Shown here: piece after piece, positions 9,575-18,385 of the stretch
Layout: each line of letters starts with the position of its first letter
How positions within the stretch are numbered: position 1 is the stretch's first letter
DNA from: Verrucomicrobiaceae bacterium
GTDB taxonomy: Bacteria > Verrucomicrobiota > Verrucomicrobiia > Verrucomicrobiales > Verrucomicrobiaceae
Direction: 5' to 3'
Length of the DNA stretch: 64,000 bases
Assembly: GCA_016713245.1 (NCBI GenBank)
Contig: JADJPM010000001.1
Coordinates: forward strand, 1-64,000
Position numbers and translations under genes: made by a program
The notes under the pieces: model-generated
The model's database searches: none
Told to the model about the DNA's origin: nothing
The model's input: the letters and a program-made list of their open reading frames with translations, nothing else

Positions 9575-10804
9575 CTAAAAAGCACGATAAAGATTATGCC
9601 AGCACTGGAAGACCCACTTTTCGACCACCTCGTGGCCGCGATAGGCCACTTCCTCAGGTGTCGTGTGGCTCAAAAAGCCGAGCAGGCTGGCGGTGAGGCC
9701 GTAAGCACCCACATTCGGCACCGCCAGCACATCCCCCACCTCGACGGGCGACATCTTTTGGCCTCGCGCCAGGCTATCGAGCGGGCTGCAAAGCGGTCCG
9801 ACGACATCGGCGACGATCTCGCCCTCTCGCTTGGCCGTCAGATTAATCAAGGTCAGCGCCGCACGCGGAATGCGACCAAGGCCGGACATGCCACCGAGGT
9901 GATGGATGCCCGTATCGAGCACGATGAATGTCTTCATTCCCGCCTTCTTCACATCGAGCACCGTCGTGAGCAGCGTGCCGCTGCTGGCGCAGAGGTAGCG
10001 GCCACTTTCAAAGCAGGCTGAGCCTTGCCGTGCATCGGCGAGGCCTTCCACATGGCATCCAACGCTTCACGCAAGCCCGCGAGATCGCTGCCCACGGCCT
10101 CGCTGGCATAGGGCCGCATGGAAACCGCCGCCCACATTGATGACCTCGCATTCAAGGCCCAGCGCACCCGAAACACGCGCCGCCGTCTCCAGCGCACACT
10201 GCGTGTTCTTGGCCAGTGCCTCCACTGAGGCCACCTGTGTGCCGAAATAGACATGCACGCCGTTGATCGTGAGGTTCGGCAGTTTCAAACGATCCGCCGC
10301 TCCATCGGCGAGCAGCAGCGCCTCATCGAAACCGAACTGACTTTCCACTCCACTCATTGCTAGGCGAGCATCAGGAGCCTGCTGCGGATTCACTCGCAGC
10401 ATCGCCTTGATCTTCATGCCAGCCTTCACGGCCATCTTCGAGAGCCGCGCGGCATCCGTGAAGCTCTCGCAGGAAAAATGAATGACGTCGTTCTCCAGCA
10501 TTCGGGAAATCATCTTCTCGGATTTGCCGGGACCACCAAAGACGATGCCGTCCTCGAAACCTGCGTTCTGAGCCGCCAAGAGTTCGCCATCGGAGGTAAT
10601 CTCCGCCCGCACTCCTTGCTCACGCAGTTCACGGGCGATGGCAGGTAGCGGATTGGCTTTGAAGGAGTAGTAGAGCCTTGATCCCTGCGGCAACGCCGCC
10701 AGCAACGTCTGCGCACGTTTCTTCACCGCGTCCAAATCATACGCGTAAAGCGGCGAACCATGCTTCTCGATCAGTTGATGGGCGAAGGCAGTGTTCATGG
10801 TCAT
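9575..10804 (-). CDS. PLP-dependent decarboxylase (fold-type III Orn/DAP/Arg decarboxylase 2 family), exosortase-A-associated type
   Basis: About 410 aa over three frames. The TIM-barrel half starts 'HGSPLYAYDLDAVKKRA' and contains YYSFKANP, the PLP-lysine motif, then 'GGPGKSE', the 'EVINVGGGF' phosphate-binding loop and the C-terminal 'ESGRYLCASSG' and 'VGAYGLTASLLGFLSH'. Two slips, near 10120 (CCCC to CC) and near 10025 (GGG to GG), are repaired as '...GGGFPMRPYASEAVGSDL...AMWEGLADARQG'. The usual relatives are DAP decarboxylase, the exosortase-A-associated decarboxylase and BtrK, which decarboxylates an ACP-bound amino acid. Being between an acyl-AMP ligase and an ACP favours the last two over lysine biosynthesis. 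Confidence 0.85.
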
Positions 10805-10873
10805 TTCCTCGATAGCTGGCGATTTTGAACGTTCACTCCAAGGACTGCTCGCCAGCAGGGCTGGCTCCGAAAA

Positions 10874-10891
10874 GCGGCAGCAGGCTGCCGC
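10874..10891. repeat. Perfect inverted repeat between ligase and decarboxylase genes
   Basis: GCGGCAGC, AG, GCTGCCGC: an 8-bp perfect stem with a 2-base centre inside the 148-bp gap 10805-10952. The same gap has short ATTCG-rich direct repeats (ATTCGGTATTCGGAATTCG at 10934-10952). It looks like a dispersed palindromic element rather than a terminator, because it lacks a T-tract. Confidence 0.5.
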
Positions 10892-10952
10892 AGTCCAAAG
10901 ACTTCGTCACTCGAGATTGGGCATTCTTTCGTCATTCGGTATTCGGAATTCG

Positions 10953-12485
10953 TCATTGCTCCGCCAGGAGTCCCCTCAGGGCTTTTCGATCCACTTTCTG
11001 GTTTCCCGTTTTGGGTAGCTCTGGCAGGAAAAACACGCGATTGGGCACCTTGGCGGGTTCGAGCTTGGCACTGAGTGCCTGGATGATCTTGAGCTCATCA
11101 AGCGAAGAGTCTGAAACACTCACAAACAAGCATAGCAGGTCCTTGGCCTCATCTTTGACGCAGCCAGCGGCCACGACGCCGAGCATGCGGCAGGCTTCTT
11201 CTTCGACCTCCGCCGGGCTGAGTCGATGGCCTTTGTGCTTGATGAGGAAATCACTGCGCCCGTGGATGAAGAGAAAACCGTCCGCATCCACGCTGCCGTA
11301 ATCCCCACTGCGCAGCGTGCGCAGGCCATCGAGCATGGGATAGCGCTTCGCCGTCTCCTCCGGTGCCCGCCAGTAGCCAGGAGCCAGATGGGGGCCGCGC
11401 ACGCAAAGCTCACCCCTCTCACCGGGCGACAGGCGCCGGCCATTCTCGTCGATGGCGAAGACTTCGGTGCCATCGAGCGGCCTGCCGACGGATTCGGGCC
11501 GCGCTTCCATCTCCTCCGGCTGGAGGATGGAGACGCGTTTGCACTCCGTGAGGCCATACATCGGATGCACGCGGGCCTGCGGAAACAGTTCGCGAAGGCT
11601 CGCGATGTAGCTTTGAGGCAAATGATCGCCCGTGTTGGTGATGACGCGAATCTTGGGCAGCGGCACGGGCCGGTAGCGCTGCATCTTGATCAGCCCGCCA
11701 TACAAGGTCGGCACACCTGGCAGCACGCTGATCTCCTGCGCCGCGAGGATGCGAGGCAGCTCCGGCCCGGCCATCTCGGGTCGGCCAATGAAGACGGAGG
11801 CTCCGGCGATGGCGGCGTAGAAGAGCTGGTAGAGGCCGTAGTCGAAGCTCAGCGGCAAAAAGATCGCCACCCGATCCTCCGAGCGGTATTGCAACCTCGC
11901 TTGGATGGCAGCGGAGACGAAGCGCACATTGTCATGCGTCAAAATCACCCCACGCGGCGTGCCGGTGGAGCCGGAGGTGAAAACGAGGAAGGCAGGATCA
12001 TCACATGCGCCAGGGAAAGGCACCTCCGCAGGCGGCGAATCATCCGGCAGATCCTCAAAGCAGAGCGCCTCACCTTCACTGCCTGTCCAGAGGATCGGCG
12101 TGCTGCCAAAAACATCTCGAAGGGAAGCCGTCGCAGGCTCCAGCAGGCCCAGCTTCGGCTCCGTCTGATCCAGAATGCGCTGGAGTCCCTCGGGCTTCAT
12201 CTGCGGGTGCAGGATCACCGCGATACCGCCGATCTGCGCCACCGCAAAAAACATCAGCACCGTCTCGATGCGGTTCTCCATCACGATGACCACACGGTCG
12301 CCATGCCCGATGCCGCGCTCCCGCAGCCACGAAGCGATGCACGCCACGCATCGCCAGGTCTCCGCATAGGTCAGCACACGAGAGCCGTCCTTCAGATACT
12401 CACGCTCAGGCCATTGCCGTGCGCCCTCACGCACATAGGAGGCGAGGTCGGAATGAAGCAGTGAGGGGGTGGAAAGGCTCATCAT
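10953..12485 (-). CDS. Acyl-CoA/acyl-AMP ligase (ANL superfamily), exosortase-A-associated type
   Basis: 510-aa adenylate-forming enzyme that activates a carboxylate with ATP and passes it to CoA or, more likely here, to the neighbouring carrier protein. Core motifs visible: A3 FTSGSTGTPRG (about 169-179), A5 'MYGLTE', A7/A8 'SGDYGSVDADGFLFIHGRSD' then FLIKHKGHRLSP, and A10 'PKTGNQKVDRKAL' with the catalytic Lys. Start at the ATG pair 12485/12482 is chosen because the frame upstream is low-complexity intergenic sequence. It is the first gene of the minus-strand trio with the PLP decarboxylase and ACP, the same gene set as in exosortase-A EPS loci; no exosortase is in this window. Confidence 0.88.
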   Translation of the reverse strand: MMSLSTPSLLHSDLASYVREGARQWPEREYLKDGSRVLTYAETWRCVACIASWLRERGIGHGDRVVIVMENRIETVLMFFAVAQIGGIAVILHPQMKPEGLQRILDQTEPKLGLLEPATASLRDVFGSTPILWTGSEGEALCFEDLPDDSPPAEVPFPGACDDPAFLVFTSGSTGTPRGVILTHDNVRFVSAAIQARLQYRSEDRVAIFLPLSFDYGLYQLFYAAIAGASVFIGRPEMAGPELPRILAAQEISVLPGVPTLYGGLIKMQRYRPVPLPKIRVITNTGDHLPQSYIASLRELFPQARVHPMYGLTECKRVSILQPEEMEARPESVGRPLDGTEVFAIDENGRRLSPGERGELCVRGPHLAPGYWRAPEETAKRYPMLDGLRTLRSGDYGSVDADGFLFIHGRSDFLIKHKGHRLSPAEVEEEACRMLGVVAAGCVKDEAKDLLCLFVSVSDSSLDELKIIQALSAKLEPAKVPNRVFFLPELPKTGNQKVDRKALRGLLAEQ

Positions 12486-12636
12486 GGAGGCGAAAAAGCT
12501 TAAAACGGTAAGGGCCGCATTTTGACCATGCAAGCGACGGAGTCCCTTTTTTGATGATTGTGAGTCATACAGCGCCCTTTTCCGCGTCACGAACACCTGC
12601 AACCACTCCCCTGCCCTGTGGTTCAGCCTGCCAAAC

Positions 12637-14793
12637 ATGAAACCCGCCCTCCTCCTGCTCCTCGCCACCGCAGCATCCGCTCAAACGGCCGCGGATCTCG
12701 CCTTCCAGAAATACGATGCCGATCAGGATGGCAAAGTCACCGCCTCCGAACTTCCTCAGGAGTCAGTCTTCAAGCGTTTCGATCTCAACAGCGACGGTCA
12801 CATCACGCTCGAAGAAACGCGCAGCGTCATGGGCGGCTCCGAAACGTCCAGCAGCATGCCCACCGACCTCAACCAAGGTCGCAAGCTCTGGCAGCGGCTC
12901 GACAAAAACAAAGACGGCAAGCTCACTCGTGATGAAGTGCCGCAATCCACCGTTTTTGCCCGTTTTGACCTCAACAACGACGGCGTCATCACTCAAGAAG
13001 AAGGCAAGCAAGTCGTCCAAAACGCCATCAAGCCAAGTGATGCGGGCACTCCTGCCCGCAGTGCATCTTCCACACCCGTCGTCACTTCCGGTCCCAAGGT
13101 TCTCAAAGGCACCGAACATGGCATCGGCCGGCAGATCGCCGATGTGACCTTCACTGATCTCGCTGGAGCCACGCACCAGCTCAGCGACTTCCAATCCGCC
13201 GTCATCGCCATGACCAGTGCGACGTGCCCCGTGAGCAAAAAATACCTCCACAGCCTCGCCAAGCTCGAAAAAGACCTCCGTGAGCAAAACATCGCTCTCC
13301 TCCTCGTGAATCCCTTCGCCAGCGAAACGGCGGATGAGATCAAAGCCCAGCTCACCGAGGCCAAAATCACCGCCACCTACTGCCACGACCAAGAGAAGGC
13401 CTTCGCCTCCGCACTCGATGCCCAAACGACTACGGAAGTCTTCCTCCTCGACTCGAAACGCACGCTCATCTATCGCGGGGCTCTCGATGACCGATACGGC
13501 ATCGATTACAGCCACGATGCGCCACGCTCCACCTACCTTCGCGATGCCATCGCCGCCATGCTCGCCGGACGCCAACCCATCATTGCCGCCACCGCCGCGC
13601 CAGGCTGCGAACTGGATCTACCTTCCAAGAACCTCACTCAGACCAGCATCACCTACCACCGCGATGTCGCCCGCATTCTCCAGCAGAACTGCGTCACCTG
13701 TCATCGCGAGAACGGCATCGCGCCCTTCGCCTTGGACGACCTCGCCGAGGTCACTGACCGCGCCAAAGTGATCAAACGCGTCATCACCGAAGGCACCATG
13801 CCACCGTGGTTCGCTGCGCCGGTCGCCGAAGGCAAAGACAACCCTTGGGCCAATGATTGCAGCCTCAGCACTCGCGACAAAACCGACCTCATCACCTGGC
13901 TCGAGAGCGCCAACCGCCCGCTCGGCGATCCTGCCGATGCTCCCGCACCGCTCGTCTTTGAAGACGAATGGACCATCGGCAAGCCCGACCTCATCGTGCA
14001 ACTCCCCCGCCCTGTCTCCATCAAGGCCGATGGCTACATGCCCTACCAGTTTCTCACCGCGCAGACCACGCTCACGGAGGACAAATGGGTCAGTGGCTAC
14101 GAGATCGTCCCCACGGATCGCACCGTCGTCCATCACGTCATCGTCAACGTGCATACCAAAGGCGGCAAAGTGCGAGATCGCGATGAAGGCAGCGGCGGTT
14201 ATTGGGCCGCCTATGTGCCCGGCAACGCCTCACAAGTCTATCCCGCAGGCTTTGCCCGCAAGCTCCCTGCGGGCAGCACCGTCAGCTTCCAGATTCATTA
14301 CACGCCAAGTGGCAAAGCCACGCAGGACCAGCTTCGCATGGGCCTCGTCTTCGCCAAAGAGCCGCCACGCTACATCGTCGAAACCATCGGCGTGCCGAAG
14401 CGCAAGCTCAGCATCCCGCCCGGCGAGGCGAACCACCTCGAAACTCACCTCCAGACCGTGCCGAGCGACCTCAACGTCATGGCTTACATGGCCCACATGC
14501 ACGTCCGCGGCAAAACCTTCAAATACGAGCTCATTACCGCTGACGGCACCGAAACCCTCCTCGATATCCCCCGCTACGATTTCAACTGGCAGCTTCGCTA
14601 CGACCTCGCCCAGCCCAAAGTGCTCCCCCGCGGCTCCCAGCTCAAAATCTCCGCTCATTTCGACAACAGCCCCGCCAATCAAGCCAACCCCGACCCCACC
14701 CAAACCGTCAAATGGGGCTCCCAAACCTACGACGAGATGATGATCGGCTACTTGGAGACGTTTAGGCCGGTGAGCAACACGGGGGCGGAGTGA
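12637..14793 (+). CDS. Secreted four-EF-hand / redoxin / c-type cytochrome / copper monooxygenase-like fusion protein
   Basis: 718 aa with a signal peptide (MKPALLLLLATAASAQ). Residues 25-130 hold four EF-hand loops of the D-x-D/N-x-DG type (DADQDGKVTASE, DLNSDGHITLEE, DKNKDGKLTRDE, DLNNDGVITQEE). Residues about 165-310 are a thioredoxin-fold redoxin domain whose active site has a single Cys (SATCPVSK). A haem-binding CVTCH follows near residue 351 in a Planctomycete-cytochrome-like context. The last 280 residues resemble the C-terminal half of copper type-II monooxygenase-like proteins, with HH and HMHVRG metal-ligand-like motifs. The order is known from PVC bacteria, but the reaction is not. 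It is transcribed divergently from the ligase. Confidence 0.8.
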   Translation: MKPALLLLLATAASAQTAADLAFQKYDADQDGKVTASELPQESVFKRFDLNSDGHITLEETRSVMGGSETSSSMPTDLNQGRKLWQRLDKNKDGKLTRDEVPQSTVFARFDLNNDGVITQEEGKQVVQNAIKPSDAGTPARSASSTPVVTSGPKVLKGTEHGIGRQIADVTFTDLAGATHQLSDFQSAVIAMTSATCPVSKKYLHSLAKLEKDLREQNIALLLVNPFASETADEIKAQLTEAKITATYCHDQEKAFASALDAQTTTEVFLLDSKRTLIYRGALDDRYGIDYSHDAPRSTYLRDAIAAMLAGRQPIIAATAAPGCELDLPSKNLTQTSITYHRDVARILQQNCVTCHRENGIAPFALDDLAEVTDRAKVIKRVITEGTMPPWFAAPVAEGKDNPWANDCSLSTRDKTDLITWLESANRPLGDPADAPAPLVFEDEWTIGKPDLIVQLPRPVSIKADGYMPYQFLTAQTTLTEDKWVSGYEIVPTDRTVVHHVIVNVHTKGGKVRDRDEGSGGYWAAYVPGNASQVYPAGFARKLPAGSTVSFQIHYTPSGKATQDQLRMGLVFAKEPPRYIVETIGVPKRKLSIPPGEANHLETHLQTVPSDLNVMAYMAHMHVRGKTFKYELITADGTETLLDIPRYDFNWQLRYDLAQPKVLPRGSQLKISAHFDNSPANQANPDPTQTVKWGSQTYDEMMIGYLETFRPVSNTGAE

Positions 14794-14881
14794 GTCCTGT
14801 GACTTCCGATCAGCATCGTTTGCTGCCAAGTAGCGGAAATTTCATGGCGCATGAGAGGACGATGTCTATCCTCCGCGCCCC

Positions 14882-15615
14882 ATGCCTGAAGCCCCGAAAC
14901 AACCTCATCCACTTGGCGATCTGCTGCTGACCGTCGTGCTGCCCTCGCTCGTGCTGGAGCATCTGAGCAAACCCGAGCGGCTGGGCCCCGCGTGGGCGCT
15001 GGTGGCGGCGCTGATCCTGCCGCTGGGCTTTGGCGTGTGGTGCTTCATGCAGAAGCGCGGGCTGAACTTCTTTTCCATCTTTGGCCTCATCGCGGTCATT
15101 GTGACGGGCGGGCTCGGCTTGCTGAAGCTCGACCCGGTGTGGTTCGCGGCCAAGGAGGCGGCGTTTCCGATCTTCCTAGGGCTGGCGTTTCCGCTGAGCA
15201 TGCGCTGGGGCGGCCACTGGTATCCGAGCTCCTGCTGAACCCTCAGGTCATCAATGTGCCGCTCATCAACAAGTCCCTCGATTCGCCGCAGAAGATGCTG
15301 GGCTTTGATGCGCTGCTCCGACGCTCGTCCTGGGGCATGGCGCTGACGATGCTGGGCAGTGCGGTGGCTAATTTTGCCCTCGCCTGGTATCTACTGAAGG
15401 AAAAAGTGCCCGGCAGCGAGGATTACACCAAGGCCATCGGCCGGCTGAATTGGGTGAGCTTCATCGTCATCGGCATCCCGCTGGTGGCTGCCACCATGGG
15501 GCTGCTCTTCTGGATGCTGCGCGGCATTTCCAGCCTCACTGGGCTGGAGCGTGATGACTTCATGAACGGCGGGCAGACGGTGCGCCGCCAGGTGAGCAAT
15601 GGCACGGATGCCTAA
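14882..15615 (+). CDS. VC0807-like multi-pass membrane protein (frameshifted)
   Basis: About 245 aa. The N-terminal part ('GDLLLTVVLPSLVLEHLS', 'LGPAWALVAALILPLGFGVW', 'FFSIFGLIAVIVTGGLGLLKL', 'AAKEAAFPIFLGLAF') matches the VC0807 family of inner-membrane proteins. It continues in another frame from about 15213 ('GRPLVSELLLNPQVINVPL') through two more TM helices to the TAA at 15613. The slip sits in the GGGGCGG/CC run at 15209-15220. Five to six TM segments in total. Function is unknown; an intracellular-septation-like transport role has been suggested for related families. Confidence 0.68.
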
Positions 15616-15680
15616 GCTGCGGAGGGTTCCTGCATCATTCCTGGTGACAAACCACTGCGGATTCGCGTATCCCGAAGGCC

Positions 15681-16574
15681 ATGACCAACCGCCGCCGCTT
15701 TCTCCACTCCCTTTCCGTCACCACCCTCGCCGCCAGCGCAGGCAGTCTTCTGCCCGCTCAAGAGGTCAAGCCAGCCCGCAAGCTGCGCAAGGCCATCATG
15801 GGCGGCACACTCGGCTTCAAAGGCACGCTCATCGAGAAATACAAAGCGGCCAAAGAAGCCGGTTACGAAGGCGTGGAGCCCGCTGGCGGCCTGAATCAGC
15901 AAGAAGTGCTCGACGCCCTCGGCCAGTCTGGCCTGCAAGCCGCCAGCGTTTGCTGCCACACGCATTGGAAGCAGACACTCACCCATCCCGATGAAAAAGT
16001 CCGTGAGGAAGGCCTGCAAGGTGTCCTTCAAACCCTCCGCGATGCCAAGGCCTACGGCGCGGATTCCATCCTCGTCGTTCCCGGCACCGTAGGCGATGAC
16101 GTGACCTACCAGCAGGCCTGGGACCGCTCCATCGCCCAGATCAAGAAAGCCGTGCCGCTCGCCAAAGAACTCGGTGTGAAGATCTCCATCGAGAACGTCT
16201 GGAACAACTTCATCCTCAGCCCCATCGAGGCCGTGAAATTCCTCGACGAGATCGGCGATCCCATGGTCGGGTGGCATTTCGACATCGGCAACGTGCTGCG
16301 CTACGGCTGGCCGGAGCATTGGATCCCCGTTCTCGGCAAGCGCATCAACCGCATCCACGTCAAAGAATACAGCACCAAGAAGATGAAGGACGAAGGCGTG
16401 TGGAAAGGCTTCGATTGCGACCTCACCGAGGGCACGAACAACTGGCCTGCCATCATGAAAGCCCTCGACAGCATCGGCTACACCGGCTGGGCCATCAGCG
16501 AGCAACGCGGTGGCATCAATCCAAACGGCCTTCGCATGCTCGTCGAACGCATGGACAAGATTTTTGCGATGTGA
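15681..16574 (+). CDS. Exported sugar phosphate isomerase/epimerase-like TIM barrel protein
   Basis: 297 aa with a Tat-type signal (NRRRFLHSL). The mature part is a xylose-isomerase-like TIM barrel: 'AGYEGVEPAGGLNQQEV', 'GADSILVVPGTVGDD', metal ligands in 'ISIENVWNNF', 'GWHFDIGNVLRYG', 'NRIHVKEYS' and 'GWAISEQRGG' (the E-D-H-E set expected for this family). Such exported hydroxypyruvate-isomerase-like proteins are multiplied in PVC genomes and are thought to act on sugars. Exact substrate unknown. It is probably a single-gene unit, facing the anti-sigma gene tail to tail. Confidence 0.87.
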   Translation: MTNRRRFLHSLSVTTLAASAGSLLPAQEVKPARKLRKAIMGGTLGFKGTLIEKYKAAKEAGYEGVEPAGGLNQQEVLDALGQSGLQAASVCCHTHWKQTLTHPDEKVREEGLQGVLQTLRDAKAYGADSILVVPGTVGDDVTYQQAWDRSIAQIKKAVPLAKELGVKISIENVWNNFILSPIEAVKFLDEIGDPMVGWHFDIGNVLRYGWPEHWIPVLGKRINRIHVKEYSTKKMKDEGVWKGFDCDLTEGTNNWPAIMKALDSIGYTGWAISEQRGGINPNGLRMLVERMDKIFAM

Positions 16575-16707
16575 GGCAGCGGAAGAAGGTAGGCCGGATG
16601 CGTGGTTGAGTGTGTGGGTTTGCTGACGAATACCTCCTTCTTTGCCTCCATCCGCTTCGTAACTCCGCCCACGTGGCATCTGCGGACCCCACCATCTTCT
16701 TGGATGC

Positions 16708-17430
16708 TCACACCAGCCCAAACAGCTTCTTCAGTTCCGCTGCGTTATCCGTGGTGGCGAGCATGAAGGACTGTGAGCCGTGGCTCCAGGAGGCATAGCT
16801 CCAGTTCTTGGAGGTTTTAAAGCTAGGCGAACCCTGTTCAGGGCAGCAATCGAGGCCGACGTTGTCCAAGACGACGAGGTGAGCTTCTTTGCCAGTCTGG
16901 AGTTGGAAGCAAATGATGGACGCGGGGCGTCCGTCGATCTCGATGCGCTTGCAACCGTAGGTGCGCAGGCTGGCGAGCGTGGCGGGCACGGCGGAAGGAC
17001 AAGGACAGTCTTTTTGATTCAGCAGCGCCTTCACGGCCTCGTAGGTCTCGGCTTCCGCATCAAGCGGAGTCATGCCGTATTCGACTTTGGCCACGGCGGC
17101 GAGGGATTGAGATTCCCAGGCGGCCATGGCGTTGTTGCCAGGCCAGAGGAGCAGCCAGGCACCCGCGATGCAGGCGGCGGCGGCGCTGAGGATCGTCGGG
17201 GTGATCCAGCGCACTTTCGGGCGGGCGTGTTGCTGCAAAAGGCTCTCCCGCAGACCGGCGGGGATGGAGGCGGCGAGCACAACGGCGACTTTTTCATCAA
17301 AGGCGGTGCGCTGGGCATGCCAGACGGCGAGTTCGGCGTCGCTTTCCAGCATCGCACGAGCTTCCGGCGACGCGTCCTGGGGGCGGAGCGTCGTGGCATC
17401 GAGTTCGAGTTTGGCTTCTTCGCGGTTCAC
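16708..17430 (-). CDS. Putative anti-sigma factor with one transmembrane helix
   Basis: 240 aa. The N-terminal cytoplasmic part is acidic and helical ('AELAVWHAQRTAFDEKVAVVLA'), followed by a TM helix 'ILSAAAACIAGAWLLLW' at about residues 80-98 and a periplasmic domain with Cys pairs (DCPCPS, GLDCCPEQ). The ATG overlaps the stop of the upstream ECF sigma gene by 4 bp. That arrangement and topology are why I call it the cognate anti-sigma factor. It has no clear zinc-finger ZAS motif, so it belongs to a divergent anti-sigma type. The stimulus is unknown. Confidence 0.72.
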   Translation of the reverse strand: MNREEAKLELDATTLRPQDASPEARAMLESDAELAVWHAQRTAFDEKVAVVLAASIPAGLRESLLQQHARPKVRWITPTILSAAAACIAGAWLLLWPGNNAMAAWESQSLAAVAKVEYGMTPLDAEAETYEAVKALLNQKDCPCPSAVPATLASLRTYGCKRIEIDGRPASIICFQLQTGKEAHLVVLDNVGLDCCPEQGSPSFKTSKNWSYASWSHGSQSFMLATTDNAAELKKLFGLV

Positions 17431-18025
17431 GAGGCAGGAAAGGTAATAATGTTGGAGGAGGCGGATTCTTCGAGCCGGCGGAGGATTTCGCGCAGTTTGT
17501 CTTTGGCACGGGAAAGGCGGGACATGACGGTGCCGATAGGCAGTTCGAGCGTCTCGGCGATGTCGCGGGAGGAGAGCTCTTTGAGGTAAAAAAGCACCAG
17601 CGGGGCACGGTAGGCCGCGTCGAGTTGCTCAAGGGCGGAATTGAGCATCAGTGCATCAAAACTGGGCTCTTCGCCGGGATCGTCGTCTTGCGTGGTTCCA
17701 TGCAGATCAGGCTCAAACTCGACTTCCTCGTGCTTTTTCTCTTTCCGAGCCATGGCGAGCCATTCGCGGTAAATCGTGGTGAAGAGCCAGGTCTTCACTT
17801 TCGAGGTTTCACGCAGCGTGTGGCCCTTTTTGGCCCACTGAAGGAAAGTCTGCTGCACGAGATCCTGCGCGGTGGCCTCCGCCGGCACATGCTCAGCGCA
17901 AAGCGGTACAGGCCCTGATAATGGGCATCCACGATCTGTTCAAAGCTGGGCGGGGTCTCGGTCACGCGGCGTGCTATCGGGCGGGTTTGCGGCAGTTCAA
18001 AGCCAAAAGCAAGAGTGAGTTCCAT
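17427..18025 (-). CDS. ECF-type RNA polymerase sigma factor (frameshifted)
   Basis: About 200 aa. Region 2: 'FEQIVDAHYQGLYRFALSMC' and, after a slip near 17885, 'EATAQDLVQQTFLQWAKKG', with 'KVKTWLFTTIYREWLAMAR' (2.4). Region 4: 'LDAAYRAPLVLFYLKELSSRDIAETLELPIGTVMSRLSRAKDKLRE'. The slip is explained by GGG read as GG in CCGG(G)CGG. Start chosen at ATG 18025; an in-frame TTG at 18034 also exists. It is coupled to the anti-sigma gene by a 4-bp overlap. The absence of other obvious target genes nearby leaves its regulon open. Confidence 0.88.
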
Positions 18026-18385
18026 GGGCAACAACGGGTCATTTCCACATGAGAGAGGCTGTGGGCTCGCTTATTCCCGCTAGGGTGAACATTTTTAAAT
18101 GCCATGGCCGAAGCCTTGGTCAATGGAGAAGAGCAGGAAGCTGGTGAGAAGGAGCTACCTCATGTGCGAAACCTACGCTCCCAGGCAGTCGGATTCGCCA
18201 CTGAATCCTGCCGCCTCCATGCTGGCTCGTGAGCGTGGCATCAGCCGGGAATCCATTGGCAGGAGCAAAGGCGACAGGCCGTTGCCCGCGAAAGCACTCC
18301 TTAACCCCGCCTTCGTTTCTCCCCCAAGAAGGTAATGCCAGTTCCAGTCTGTACCGCTCCCACGCTGCCATCAGTGGCTGCGCCC
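18026..18385. other. Left flank of the accessory island, no gene supported
   Basis: 360 bases between the sigma-factor start and the SIR2 stop. Base composition drops from GC-rich to AT-richer near 18380. Several short open frames exist on both strands (for example 18099-18335 plus and 18120-18371 minus), but none resembles a known protein. The sigma promoter should lie here. Probably the chromosome/island junction or a gene remnant. Confidence 0.45.

Noticed and set aside
9575..10804. Calling the PLP decarboxylase lysA
   Set aside because: Genomic context (acyl-AMP ligase and ACP) fits the exosortase-A/BtrK type better than lysine biosynthesis.
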